Below, in pieces: positions 27,901 to 40,028 of a stretch of 64,000 bases of DNA. Every line of letters begins with the position of its first letter. The first letter of the stretch is position 1. Under the pieces are notes generated by a model. It was not told the origin of the DNA and made no database searches. It worked only from the letters and a program-made list of their open reading frames with translations. The translations under genes were made by a program, and so were the position numbers. Source of the DNA: Atrichornis clamosus (taxonomy: Eukaryota; Chordata; Aves; Passeriformes; Menuridae); the NCBI GenBank assembly GCA_013400975.1, contig WBMZ01012674.1, positions 124,001 to 188,000 of the forward strand. Reading direction: 5' to 3'.

Positions 27901-30900
27901 TGAGACTGAGTAATTAAAATCTACATCCTATGATGAGTTTGCAATGAACAGGTTCAAAGGTTAAGACTAGTCATTACTGATAAAATTTTTACGCAACACT
28001 ATAGAAGTCTATATACATCACAGGTACCAACATTTAAGAGACACTCCTACTTCCTGTTTTCCTACGCAGCATTTAGCATGTCAGCAACTTGAACAAAATA
28101 TAACATCTGGAAGTAAAAGACCCCACCTCAGTCGAGGACTCACACCCTCCAAATTACAGAAGCATTTCAGGGGAAGAAAACTTTTTTCTTCCCCCCTCAG
28201 AAGCTTTGTAAGTCAATATATACCAGTGATGTTACCACGAGGGGGAGATGAGACTGGAGGGATGGTTAGTGAGGCATCAGTTTAAACATGACTAATTAAC
28301 AGTTGAAAATCACCATTACCTATCTCCCATATGTTCTCATTTGTAAGCAAGAGTTGGACACTAAATCTAAACATATGGCAACAGTAAGTTGCACTCCAAT
28401 CTTTGAATAGCAAAGTACATACAATCTGGTCCATTGCTTCAGCTGTAAAATGATATTGCAGGGTAACCTAAAAAGAAAAATCATCTCTTGTAAAGTAGTG
28501 GATAGAAAGAAGTGGCAAATGAGGAATAAAATGGTTGAGAAGCCCCCAAAATAAGCTTTTCTGGCTAGTTTGGCTATTGGCTTACTTTAAGGGCACCAAA
28601 TAGCTTTTTCTGACTTTCTTGCCTCAGTTCCCCATTCCAAAGATAGGAAGAACGACTATTTGTATTTGAAAGATGCACAGATGATACACAAGTTTTGGAC
28701 CACACACAACATGCAGGCACACGCAGATATATATAGACAGAGAAATAACTATAAAAAGAGCTGGAACCAACCTCACAACATTTCACTGCTTGACCTGACT
28801 GGTAACAAATGACTCTGGGCTGAAACAAAAATTGTGCTTAGCTTTCTTACAGTAAAACTAATGTTTCCAGGAGAAAGGTTGTCACCTATTAACTCTTCAG
28901 GATTACTCATGAAGTATTCTTCATGACAGTCTTACACAATTTATGATTTCTCAAGAAGTATGAATTTTTATCTATCAGACACGTTTTTTCTAAATTAATC
29001 AAAAAGACTGTGCACTGATCAAGTCAGATGAAATTATACAATGGACAACCTCTTTGTTTCATGCAGGAAACAAAAACAACTGGCTACCATCAATCCACCA
29101 ACACTGATTTCTTAACATCGGAACTGTTGATTATATATAGATGTAAATTGATATACATATATTACACCAAGAAATTAACAGAACAGTTCTAATACAGATA
29201 AAACCATTATTTGAATTTTCATACTGAAAAGCATGTCATGTCTTTTTAAAGATTAATTCGTTTTTGAAGAAGTTGCATCCCAGTTTCATATCTAAAAATA
29301 GTTCAAAATTCAGAGGTAAGAGTTATTTTAACACTAACTTTCCGGTTCCTTGTTAGCAACTATACACAAGACTGTGTACCACGACTGTGTACCATGAGAG
29401 TGTCAAACAGTAACTCTCAAATTTCAATAGAAAAAGAAGAAATGAAGTGAAAAACAGTTACTACCTAAGGCTAAGGTTTCCTTAAAGAAATTAAATATCC
29501 AAGGAAATAGTGTGCCCAAATAATTGAGAAAATATAACTTTAAAAATAAATGGACAAAAAAATTAAAGTGCCAACAAAATATAGGCTGTAAAATAAATAC
29601 CCAATAAGAAGCCTTCTTCCTTGTCTCTTCTAGTGAGAGAAGTGAAGAGAAAAAAGCCTACTGTCTTTCTACTTCAGTCCTTGTCTTCCTACTGTCCCCA
29701 CTACTATCAAGTTTAGTATTTGTCAAGTATCCTGACTGAAATCAAGAAGGAAAAAAAATTTGTAGCAAGTCTGCAATTATGTACAAAACTCCACCAAAAA
29801 ATCTAGGTGGAAGTAATGTTACAGAAACAGAAGGCATTGCAAGCAGTGAACAAAACTTTTTGGGCAAGGGTATCATATAGCCTAAACAAAAAAACGCAAA
29901 AACAACAAAACCACCAACACTCACCTAAAAGAAACCAGCAAAAATTAAAAATCCACCAACCAACCAAAAAAAACAAACAGAAAAACCAACCACAAGAACC
30001 AGTCTTACTGAAAATGAGATTATTTGCTGTGGATATAATATCTTCTTCAAATATACTCAGTCAACTGCTTCAACAAAACCATTAGCAAAGAAATTAACAA
30101 AATACAAAACTACCAAAAATGCCCTTCCATAAAATAACTCCAAAACACCACCACAATACCTGAAACCAGATTCTGCAACATGAACACATCAGCTCTCAAA
30201 CACTTCAATATAAAGAAAGTATTAGCCAAATTAACAATTACACCAGTGAGCACCTGTCAGTGCACAATATGCACTTTTTATCATAAGGCACATCAACCAA
30301 CCTGTCCTCTTTCAAATATTTGCTGCTGATCGTGACATAACTTTATTATGCTCAACTTGATTTAAAACCAAACAGCTGTGCAATGCACAGGAAGATCATT
30401 CCTCAAAAGCACCCACTGCTACCTATGGTCTTCAAAACAAACCTCCCAGATCCAGCCAAACTCACCACCAGTAACATCCATCTCAAATAGAAACAGACCT
30501 ACAGAAAAATGAGGGCAAAACTAATATGTCTTTACAACCACAGTATGTGGCCTATGTGCACGCTTGCAAGAACACATTTCACCCATGGCACCACATGTCC
30601 TTTCAGGACCTACACTCATCACCAAGGGACACAGAAATGCCTCAGTGAGGACCTGCAAGATTCCTTAAAATACAAAGCAAAATAAATCACGGGTTCCAGA
30701 TGAGATTTGAAGGCTCTTTGCATTTTTGCGTACTACTTACATCATATTAACACTCACTTATTCCACAAGGGCTTCCATCCATCTTGCACCATAAAATAAA
30801 ATTTCTGCAAGGCTGCTGACTAGATCAGGTGTACTGGTCCAGCTTTACAAAAAATACTTAGAAAAAAACATTAACTGTTTTGCAATGCAGACACTCATTC

Positions 30901-33287
30901 TATGTAACATGAATCTTGAAAATAAAGTAAAAAGCAGACAATGCTTTGAGAGAATTTGGAGGGTTTTATAGGAAGAATGCTGGTATCTTCTCATTTGTAT
31001 GGTAAAAGCACACAAACTTCAGCGACCGGACCAAGAGAGCAAGGTGAAATTTCTGCCTGGAGATTGGTGCTTACAGAAGGAGAATTAGACAAAGAGACAT
31101 TAATGTGAGAGCCCATACCATTCCTAAAGAAGTTTATTAGATGGCAAACATCTGAAAGCCATTTACAGACTAACACGCAAGACCCCCTTTCATGCTCAGC
31201 TCCTTTCATGGCAGGAAACAATAACCTGAATAAACTAGGTTTTTGAACATCTGTTGAACTTCAGAAACTCAGGAAATGTTTCTTACATTAAAAGGTCTAT
31301 AAAGGAAGGTGAGAATTAGAAGAATGCAAAGCAGAAATGCCAAACACCCTGAGCATCCTGTTAGTTTAACTTCAGCCACCTATAATTCTCAGAGATCAAA
31401 GTGCCAGTTGATGGCAGGAATTAACACATTCCAGCATAAACATCACCCCAATTTAAAGTAACCTGTGTTCCATTTCAAAATAAAGAGCAGGCATTTTGAA
31501 AGACTAGGAGAGTCATCCTTCCTTCTTCCTCCCCCAACCTACTTTTCTCACATTTCTATGCCGAGCCTTTACTTCAATCCCATCTTCTTCACCTGTCACC
31601 TCCAGTTTGTTTTTCCCCATTTGCTTCCCTTCCATTCATTTGCCCAGAATGGTGTACCTGGAACTGATGTGATGCCCACTCTTACATTATTCATTCTGAA
31701 TGACTATCAAATATGAGTAAAGACTCTAAAAGAGAAGAAAAATGAGCTCATGGCCTACCAAGACAGAGCAAAGTAGAGGCACAATTCATTTCCTGTCAAT
31801 CAGCTTTTCAGAGCACCTTATTCCTAAACAGGATCAAAGCAGTAACAGTGGAGGAAGGAGAAGGTGGTGAATGTAGAGGAATCAGAGGAAGAACCACAAT
31901 CTATGGGATCAGAAAGATCAAGAGGAATTGCCAAGCTAGAGGCCTGAGGAAGAAATGCAAAAAAGTCACTGACTACTGGAGAGACAAGCAGGAAAATCCT
32001 ACAGCCTGCAGGGTAGAACAGAAACACACAGACAGGATATAGTTAAGTCTGACCACAACATCAAAATAAATAAGAGCAAGACCTTCCAGTTACAGCAGCA
32101 AGGTATACTGAGACAGGAACACTTTAAGTTGTCCAAACATTCTTTCTATCAAAAAACCTCACTCTTTACTATATCCTAAATCTAGACTCCTAGAAAATGC
32201 ATTACAACTTTTGTCACTCACCTGTTTTCAAATAGCAGGCAGCTGACACTGCCTCAAAGGAAAACCGTATCCTATTACACTGAGCTGTCCACCAGACACA
32301 GGCTAAGTGCTTTGCTTTAGCTGACTTAGGGACAGCTCAAGTTCATAGGATTCAACAGCCTCAGCTAGGACGGAATGAAGCAGTTCACTTCCTGAATGCA
32401 AGCAGAGGGCATATGGCCCTTACACCAGTGATCCTCAGCTTGTCACTAGAGATACAATAAATAAGTCAGAATATTGTGCACTTTCAAGACGAAAACAAAG
32501 TCTCAGTGAAAACAGGTAAGACAGACTCCAATTTAGCATCATACTCCAGTGAAACAACCAAGCTGGAGAAACTTGCTCTTTCACATGCACTATGAAGGTG
32601 GATCAGTCTTCAAACGTGAGCCAAACAAACATACACAGCCTTCAATTAATTTATTTTTAACATCATTATTTAAAAATAGTTTTAGTGAATTAAGTCAACA
32701 TTGCCAGCATAACTGCCAGGAAAGCAGATCACCATAACTATTAAAGCAGTTAAATGAAGTACATCTACAGCATTCACACTGTTTATTTTTCAGTTAGTAA
32801 GAAAATATTCTTCTGTGGCCTAATGCTGAGGATATTTCTGGTGGGGGTTTTTTTTGTCATTTTCTAAAATAACCTAGGAAGAATGCATTGTGATCCCTAA
32901 GAAGTAATTTTTTCTGAATTCTGTTAAGTACCAGCACTTTGTAGGGGGAAAGCAGCAGAATCTAAACATCCCAGTCAGGCTTCCAAGAAAAAGACCAGAA
33001 GATGGTCTGCAGGACACGAGACGCACCACTGGCTCTTTGAAAGAAAGTGCCTCACTCACCAGAATCAAACTCAGCTTTAAGCACTGAGAAGCCAGCAGTC
33101 ATTATGGAGACCAGAAGTATAAACGAATTGAAAAATCAGTCATTTTAAGGAAACATCTTCATGAGCTTTTGAATTATAAGAGCACAATCCACAGCTCAGC
33201 AAACTCCTATGCTGCAGACTATCATAAAATTTAAAAAGGAGCCCAGAGGAAATATCAGTGTCTATTCATCTCACCTTTGTCCCAAGG
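24946..33287. other. ZFYVE28 intron: unique sequence with A/C-rich tract
   Basis: No gene or named repeat recognised. A plus-strand A/C-rich, G-poor low-complexity tract spans about 29,885-30,000 and the C/A bias continues to about 30,240. A shorter A-rich run is near 26,565-26,605. Confidence 0.6.
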
Positions 33288-33375
33288 CATCTGTTACAGG
33301 ACAGAGAAAGATACAAGCACCAGACATCGCACCAGGCTAGATGGACCTTTGATCTGATATACTATGACTCTGCTC
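33288..33375 (+). mobile_element. Ancient CR1-type 3' end scrap
   Basis: The segment CCAGGCTAGATGGACCTTTG, followed by ATCTGATATACTATGACTCT, resembles the widespread amniote CR1 3' ending in which the element announces 'ctagatggacctttggtctgacccagtatgg'. The preceding 60 bases (CTGTTACAGGACAGAGAAAG) fit the upstream part loosely. It is a decayed relic. Confidence 0.6.
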
Positions 33376-36300
33376 ACAGCAATCCACATAAAAAATAACT
33401 TCACAAGGTACGTATGCATTTCACATCAAAGTAATTAAAAACGAACACGCAATTCTCTTAATAGACAATTGCAATAGTTACCTCCTTCCCTTTTTCAGAT
33501 ACAGGTAAACCAAAGCTAAGAAACACTATGACTGCAGGTAATTGTCTTGATTTAGATGTAGTCCTGCAACACATCAGCAAAGAGTTATTAGTTCCCATAC
33601 TTGTGTTCAAGCCACTAGATGGTGCTTCTAAAATGAAGCAATTCAGTATGCAAAACTCTGAATAATGCATGATGATTTTTAAGTTGCCTTCCTCAGGATT
33701 GTTATCAATAACACTGATTAATGTAGTTAAATAGCTGCAGACTCTGATCAGAGAGGGGCAACAAGAATAATTACGCAGATAAGTGAGATCAAAGAGCTGA
33801 TCATTAAAACAGTGACTTTTAAAAAACCCAGTAACAGCTGTTTTCTCAAGTAAGAAAAACCCCTCAATCTTCTGTCTTGGAAAGTCATTAATTGCTAATA
33901 TAAATATTGCATTAAATAATAAATTTTGTTCACAAATTGCTGTGCCCAAAGGCTTTGAATACTGTATGGCACCAGTCAAATGAAACTAAGTTATAAACAG
34001 CATTTACCTCTTCTTTCACTCTTCATTCTAAGACATTTTTCCCAAGACTAAACTCACTCTGGTTCTTTTCTGTGAAGAGTAAACCCTTCACTTTTAAGAT
34101 TTGGAAATCAAAGCTAAAATAAGACACTAGCTGCTTTCCATCTATCGCTGATAAATCACCCTTCCTTTTTCATTCACTCCCCCCAAACTAGCATCAATAG
34201 TTGCTTGGCTATTCCAGAAGCTTTGTCCATTTTCATTTCTGACTGTTTCCATCCATCAAAACAATGCTTAAAATAATTCTCTCTCTTCCTGCATCTCATT
34301 CTACTGACCCAATTTTAAAAATGCTTTTTGCAGTATGTTAAGCACAGTTGACTGTAATTTTTTACTACCTTCCATTAGTCTAACATTCAAATTTCTATTC
34401 ATATTTTAAAATTCCTTCCTCTTTTTTTACTTACAATCTTTTTCTACAAAAAGACCCTACAAACATGTTTCTTCTCTTACTGTTAAAAAACCAAAACAAC
34501 TATTTCGTACTGTATTTCCCATCTTTTACTTCTTGGAGTCAGCTCTGCCACTAAGCAACCCTGACAAGACTGCTGAGAAAGATTACCTTCCGTGCAGCTT
34601 TTAATGTTCGACACTCACCTAGGACTTTTTTTTTTTTTTTTAACATTTCTCCTTGTGCAAAGTAATGGAGAACCTCCTAGAGGTTATTTGGTTATTTTTG
34701 AGTTTTGCCACTGGCTCTCAATTTTCTACTTTAGGTGATTGCTCTTGATTCCCTAGGCATGCTTTCTTCATCTTACTTGCTTAAGACCTTCTTTCAAGAT
34801 ACCCATTTACTATCTATTATTTTAAGCTTGTTTTTTAAAATTAGCATACCTATCTGTTGCTCCAAGTCCTTTAAAAACTATTATTAGCAACAATTATTAT
34901 TAGCTATGGCTTACTTTCATAGAAATATAGCTAAGAAGATCCTTTAAAAAGAAAGGCACTATGCACAAACACAGAAACAAGCCTTCTCAAGTACCTGGCA
35001 TTCCACTTATCCCTAAATGCTATTTCTGATCAGAGTACCACTGCAGATACACATTAACAGGCACCAAGAACCTCCTGAAGATGTATCTGCTAATCCAGCT
35101 GTTGAAAGTAATTATCAGATTTAAGAAACCAATGGACAGCATTTCAGAACAAACACACAGGAAGAAAGTAACTACAATTCTCAGCATCTCAAGCACTCCA
35201 GGGGGAGAAGATGCACAGACTCTGAAGGGTGTGAAAGTGCTGTGCTGAGTACCCACTTGTCAGTAAGTGTTCACTCCTAGCTACAAGCTGGGGCCATTTC
35301 CGTAAATCTATCTTCACATCCCCATGGGACTTAGGCAGCCTTTTATTTAAAACAGGCACTAAGGGCACAGCTGCACTTTGGTCAGTCTTAGAGGAGAGAG
35401 GTGTTAAAAAACACACTTACAAAGCCTCCAGACTTTATGCAAACCTTGTGAACAACCTTCAACTGGAACAGGGCATTCACAAAGCAACACCTTTACTACT
35501 AATGACTACGAATTTTGACTGAATTACAGGAAGATAAGAAATTCTTCAACCTTAATTTGCTACAAGTTCACATTTACCAGGTGAAAGAAACTAGGTGCAA
35601 AGAAATTTAGAGACAAACACAAAGTAATATTTTTTAATAATAATATGAAAAATAAACACGCATTGAAGAAGTTTTGGTTTGATATGCTAAACAGATTAAA
35701 AACATATTCAAGTTGTGGTTAGAGACAAACTTTTTTCCCCCCCATCACACACAAAACAGCTCTTTCTAAATATCAATAAACATGAGTTCAATTCAAAGCA
35801 GGTACCCCTGTGAGCTAGTTACCCACGCATTTTCCAAGCTAGCCTCCTCATTTAAGCAGCAGCATTCACAAAAATTATTCTGAATTCTTTGGCTATCAAA
35901 AGCATTTCAAAACTCTGCAAAACCAGTCCAGTTTCGCATTTTTGCTGGATGCTCAGATCTACCTGGGAGCAGGTTCTGACCGCACACCTGTGGAATGTTC
36001 CAGCAGCAGACGGTACAAGATAAGAAATTCCCTGAAGTGACAGGCAATATTTCTATTATATCTGTGCATACAGACAAGTAACTTGATTTAGAAGGGATCA
36101 TTCTTTTGTCTCAGAAAGGTGGCAGTGCCTAGGAAGCCTGCAGTGTTCTGAGGAGGTCAAACAGAATAACTATTGTTCCACCAATGTGATGCAATTCAAG
36201 AACACTACTGCTTCAAAGCACCCCTCTGCTGAAGCGCTCAAAAGCAAACACCAGCCTCCCTCCAACACTTAACGCAGTGAATCCACAGTCCCCAAAAGCA

Positions 36301-38599
36301 AAACACATCTTGCAGAAAACATTTTAAAAATTAAACAACAATCAATGTGGCACAGGAGGCTGGAAACAAAATCTTGTCTTTGCTCTGTCTCCAATACATC
36401 AGTTAAAAGTCTGCCTCCTACCAGCTCTACTCATCACGTCACTGCTATTTATTTCATTCTCCGATTACCTCTACCACTGGCATTTGATCCGGTTTATTAA
36501 AATCTGGCGTATCAGCATACCTGAGGAATAGAGCTGGACAGGAAGAACACTGACTGAACCAGGATCTAGTGTAGTCGTGCTGTTCTCGTGACATGCTAGG
36601 AACATTAGTCAAGACTTTCCACTTCCTACACCCATATTTTCTCTCCCATTCTTGGTATGTTCAAACAGATGCAGCAGTTACCAAGTAAATATCCTTGTCT
36701 CGATGCAGGTCCCTGTATCTTACAGTAATTGATTATCCTAAGAGTTTTGTGATTCCACCTTGTTATGCACTCTGTTCTATTCCATTTCCTTATCTTCAAC
36801 ATTTAAAAAGATTAAACTGAATTAATTTACATATTTTGGGGCTGTGTTTTTTCAGGGATGAATTATGAAATAGTTCCCCTAGGATTAAGTTAAACCATAT
36901 ATTCAGGTTTCTGAACAGGCTGTACTGTGAAATTTGCTGCACTCCGACGTCATCCCATCCCTTGCCTTCAAAAATATCTCTAAATGGCCATCAAAGCTGT
37001 AGGCCAAAAGTCCACTGGTATCAAAATCTGCTGCCATGCAGAAGTCCCATTATATGACAATAGGACCTAGAATACTTCAGAAGTACCATTCCCCATCACT
37101 GGGAGTAGCAAAATCTAACAGATAAAATGTACCTGGCGCCTGTAGTACCTGACAGAGGGTTTTAAGTAACGTAAGTCCTGAGCACTGAGAGCCCCCACCA
37201 GAATAAATATTCAGGAAAGTCATCTTCAAAATGCATTATATTCAAAACAGACTCGGGAACCCATTGACCTTATGGAAAGGAATCCTTGCAAATTCCTTGC
37301 AATAGGAAAGCATGCAGTATAACCAGGAAAGGTACAGTCTCTATAGGGGAGATCCTCTGTCTTTACTTTCTATAAAAGGAGTGCAATTCAAATTTCCGTG
37401 TATTTAATGACACTATCCACACCCATTCAACAGGCACACCATGAAAAATGCTTGTTTCTGAAGCTATTACAATTCACCAGTAAGCCATTTTGAATACTCA
37501 AACAAAAATTACGTAGTAAACTACTGAAACCAAGAAAAACTGTTGGCAAAAAAAGTATAAATATACAACAAAAAGGAGTGGTCCTGGTTTTAAACTAAGA
37601 GCAATAGATCTTACTGATTTATGAGGTCCAGTGTCATGCAACAGGCTTGAAAAGTTCCTTCACCACAGAGAAGTACCACAGAACTATGAACATACATTGT
37701 TTGGTACAGACTCTGAATACCGAACACACACCATACAACAAAGAGGCAGTATATTAAAAAGTAAATTTTATCACAAAAAGATGGAATTTCCATTAGAAAG
37801 AAAAACAATGTGACATCTAATGAGTTTTGGTTCAAAAATAGTGATAAAAGCTATATTCACAATGATTTCTTCTGCACTTAACATTACCAGTATTTCTTTT
37901 TGTTCATTAACTGTTCTTGTTTCTTCCCTTCTATAAAACATAGACAAATAAGAAAATTTACTGAAAGCTACCTATAATTCATCACTGTATTTTCAGCTAC
38001 TAAATCTCTATATTATCTCCCTTGCAGATATTAGTAGCAATATCTGACAAGTACGTGTTCCTCAGCAGAACTCAAGAGTTATGACTACATACAAAATCCA
38101 TAAAAGCAGCATAATATAAACTTTTATTTTGCAGCATCACTTCGATTGTTTTTTTTTAAACTGCAACACACTGGCCACAATTCAGCCAAAAGGACTAAGT
38201 GCATGGAAGGTTTGCAAACTGAGACTTAACACTATTATTGATATTAAAGCATAGGAAAAAACGGGTGAGAGTGACCAACAGGAATCAAAATTTAAATTAA
38301 ATACTTAAGAAAGTAAACAATTATACTGACTGCTGGGATGTCGGGACAACAAAAGGATGCTATAGATGTTCAAAACCAGTAACGCCCTTGATTTACGATC
38401 CGAACGTCATATGCGAGACAAGATCACTCTCCAGACAGTTGTTACTTAACTCGTGCCAGAAGATAATTTCATTACAAAGCGAACTGCGATTCTTGGATTC
38501 CTTCCAAGAATTTCAAAGCGACAAGGGCACAAAACACACACCTACAAAGCACCTTCCGCTAAATCTCCTAACTTATGAAGTTCCCAGGTGCACACAGAC
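33376..38599. other. ZFYVE28 intron next to the CpG island
   Basis: AT-rich sequence with a pure T-run at 34,627-34,641. The 173-codon open frame at 33,458-33,979 (minus) starts at an ATG but has no recognisable domain, and is judged accidental. CpG density rises abruptly from about 38.6 kb. Confidence 0.6.
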
Positions 38600-39090
38600 A
38601 GCGTTAACACCACAACAGGAGCGCCCGAACATCTCTCCGGGTTCGGGCTCCGTGCAGCCCGCAACGCACCCGGGAGCGCTACCCAGGAACGGCTGGATAC
38701 AGCCGGCAGCTCCGCGGCAGCTCCGCAGTCACTCCGCGGGCTCCGCGGAGAGCCCCGAGCCCGCCTCGGGCCGCGCTCCCGCCGGGTCGGAGCAGCCGCG
38801 CGGCTCACGCTCTGCTTTGTCATCCCCCGCCGCAGCGGGCGACACGCTCCGAGCCGCTGGTGCCGCTCCCGCAACCCCGCACCGACCGCGTCCGCGGGGA
38901 CCCGGGCGAGTGCCCGCGGGCTTCGCTGGCCTCGCGCCGCCCGCACGGCACCTCTCGGCTGCGGGACCGGCGCGGAGCGACCCGCGGCTGCGCGCCGAGC
39001 TCCGCCGAGATCCGCGTCCCGACTTCTATCCGCGGGGTGAGGGTGACCCCGGAGAGAGGCGTCGGGCAGCGGCGGTGACTCGCAACTTGC

Positions 39091-39129
39091 CTTGGGTTTG
39101 TAGAGCCACTTTCTGAACCTGTTCATCAT
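39091..39129 (-). CDS. ZFYVE28: ZFYVE28 (LST2) first coding exon, 13 codons
   Basis: Seen: on the minus strand an ATG-ATG start opens a 39-nt frame coding MMNRFRKWLYKPK, followed at once by GCAAGT, a good GC-type donor (AAG|GCAAGT). Beyond it the frame continues only into GC-rich, alanine/arginine-type sequence that resembles no part of the family. Known: this N-terminal peptide is that of ZFYVE28, the lateral signalling target protein 2 homologue. It is a large endosomal protein with a C-terminal FYVE zinc finger that binds PI3P and dampens EGFR signalling. Only the first exon is in the window; the conserved helical N-terminal region and the FYVE domain must lie beyond the left edge. G at -3 of the first ATG and A at -3 of the second make either start usable. 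The exon sits in a CpG island and diverges from the CFAP99 gene. The call rests on 13 residues plus synteny, but the residues are distinctive. Confidence 0.85.
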
Positions 39130-39387
39130 CACCGCGGCCACTGACACCCCGATGCCGCCGCCGCTGCCACAGGGGCTGCCGGCTCCCCACCCGCGCCGCT
39201 CAGAGGACCGGGACGAGCCGTGAGACTCCACCGGGTTGTGTTTTTCTCCCGCTCCACCACCGCCTCCTCTCGCGGAGCGGCCGCCGGGCGCTCCCGTCAG
39301 CGTAGGGACCGTCCGGCGGCTCCTCGCGCTCCGCGCCGCCCCGACCGCCCCCAAAACATTGCGCGGCCAGCGGCAGCGCCACCCCAC

Positions 39388-39399
39388 CGCGCATGCGCG
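39388..39399. promoter_or_regulatory. Perfect NRF1 palindromic site
   Basis: The 12-mer CGCGCATGCGCG matches the NRF1 consensus YGCGCAYGCGCR at every position and is self-complementary, so it serves both directions. It lies about 260 bp upstream of the ZFYVE28 start codon and just left of the CCAAT/GC-box cluster, a plausible core position for a bidirectional promoter. Binding is inferred from the motif. Confidence 0.7.
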
Positions 39400-39428
39400 A
39401 CACCGCCCCCGCACCCTCCCCTCCCCAC

Positions 39429-39514
39429 CCAATCGGGTGGCGACTCGGGGCGGGCCTGCGGAGCTGCCCCGCCCACCCGGCTGCTTATTTGCGTAACACG
39501 CGAAGGGGGCGGGG
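39429..39514. promoter_or_regulatory. CCAAT box and three GC boxes
   Basis: CCAAT is at 39,429-39,433. GC boxes (Sp/KLF type) are GGGGCGGG at 39,447-39,454, GCCCCGCCC at 39,466-39,474 and GGGGGCGGGG at 39,505-39,514. The cluster lies between the two genes and is the best candidate for the centre of the shared promoter. CCAAT in this orientation would classically be NF-Y bound upstream of a rightward start. Confidence 0.6.
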
Positions 39515-39725
39515 AGACTGCGTGGCCCGCAGGCCGCACCCCGGCGAGCGCCGTGCCGCAGTGGATGCCAGGAGCTGAAGTTTTTCCCACAGGCCGCGCT
39601 GCGCGCGTGTGCTCGGAGATCGCAGGCTCTGCCTACGCCCGTCAGCGCTGCCCGCGCCCCGCTAACCGTCGAGTCACCGACCGCTGGCTGCCTGTGAGAT
39701 CAAACACGGGGGAGACGCCGAACGA

Positions 39726-39738
39726 GCTCCTTGGCAAC
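39726..39738 (+). promoter_or_regulatory. X-box-like RFX motif 1
   Basis: GCTCCT-T-GGCAAC fits the generalised X-box RYYNYY-N(1-3)-RRNRAC, with a perfect right half-site GGCAAC. RFX factors bind X-boxes near the starts of ciliary genes. It lies on the CFAP99 side of the promoter. The left half-site is weak compared with the ideal GTNRCC, so binding affinity is uncertain. Confidence 0.45.
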
Positions 39739-39762
39739 GGCGTCAAACAACCGCTGCCATAT

Positions 39763-39769
39763 TGTTTAC
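39763..39769. promoter_or_regulatory. Forkhead core (FOXJ1-type) between the X-boxes
   Basis: TGTTTAC matches the forkhead core TRTTTAY and stands in an AT island inside otherwise GC-rich DNA, with a YY1-like CCATATT directly before it (39,758-39,764). FOXJ1 works with RFX factors on motile-cilia genes, so its position between two X-box-like motifs is suggestive. A 7-mer of this kind occurs often by chance. Confidence 0.35.
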
Positions 39770-39858
39770 GCGTGCGTGTAGTTCCACGTCCCCGGTCGCA
39801 TCGTTTCGCAACCCCGAGGCAGGCGCGCGGCAGGACTACAGGTCCCAGCAGCCCCCGC

Positions 39859-39871
39859 GCCCCCTGGCAAC
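39859..39871 (+). promoter_or_regulatory. X-box-like RFX motif 2
   Basis: GCCCCC-T-GGCAAC has the same right half-site GGCAAC and 1-nt spacer as the motif at 39,726. Both fit RYYNYY-N-RRNRAC. The two lie 133 bp apart. Left half is degenerate and in GC-rich surroundings would match by chance more easily than the right half. Confidence 0.4.
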
Positions 39872-39934
39872 GGCGCCGGCGGGGTCCCTGCGGCCGAGGG
39901 ACCGCGCCGGCATCCGGACGGCGCACGCCGTGGC

Positions 39935-40028
39935 GGGACAACCGGGAACGGGATCGGGAGCGCCGGGAACAGCCAGGGACGGGGACGAGACCGGCGGGGA
40001 CAGCCAGGGACGGGACCAGGACCGGCGG
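39935..40028 (+). repeat. G-rich degenerate minisatellite with G-quadruplex potential
   Basis: Short G-tracts recur here. From 39,944 to 39,967 four GGG runs are separated by loops of 3, 3 and 6 nt, which satisfies the usual G3+N1-7 quadruplex rule, and another GGG lies at 39,935. A unit beginning CAGCCAGGGACGGG recurs at 39,970 and 40,001 (period 31), ending in GACCGGCGG. It sits at the right shoulder of the CpG island, probably in or near the CFAP99 5' UTR or first intron. Confidence 0.5.

Larger units (their letters stand above)
1..39090 (-). other. ZFYVE28: ZFYVE28 intron 1, continuing past the left edge
   Basis: Everything left of the donor at 39,090-39,089 appears to be one intron on the minus strand, at least 39 kb long. 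I looked on the minus strand for the next coding block (the conserved segment after KPK, which in the family begins with a helical region) and did not recognise it, nor any other spliced coding block. By eye the plus strand is richer in A and C than T and G over much of this stretch, as expected if the minus strand is the transcribed sense strand; I did not compute this. The interval is interrupted by the ERV and CR1 pieces listed separately. A short or poorly conserved exon could have been missed. Confidence 0.7.

Noticed and set aside
29807..30085. 92-codon lysine/glutamine/asparagine-rich plus-strand frame
   Set aside because: Its composition is the direct result of the A/C-rich low-complexity tract at 29,885-30,000.
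33458..33979. 173-codon minus-strand open frame, in the ZFYVE28 sense direction
   Set aside because: It does not resemble ZFYVE28 or any family I know. A donor-like GTAAAT lies near its start on the minus strand but no matching acceptor-bounded exon could be argued.
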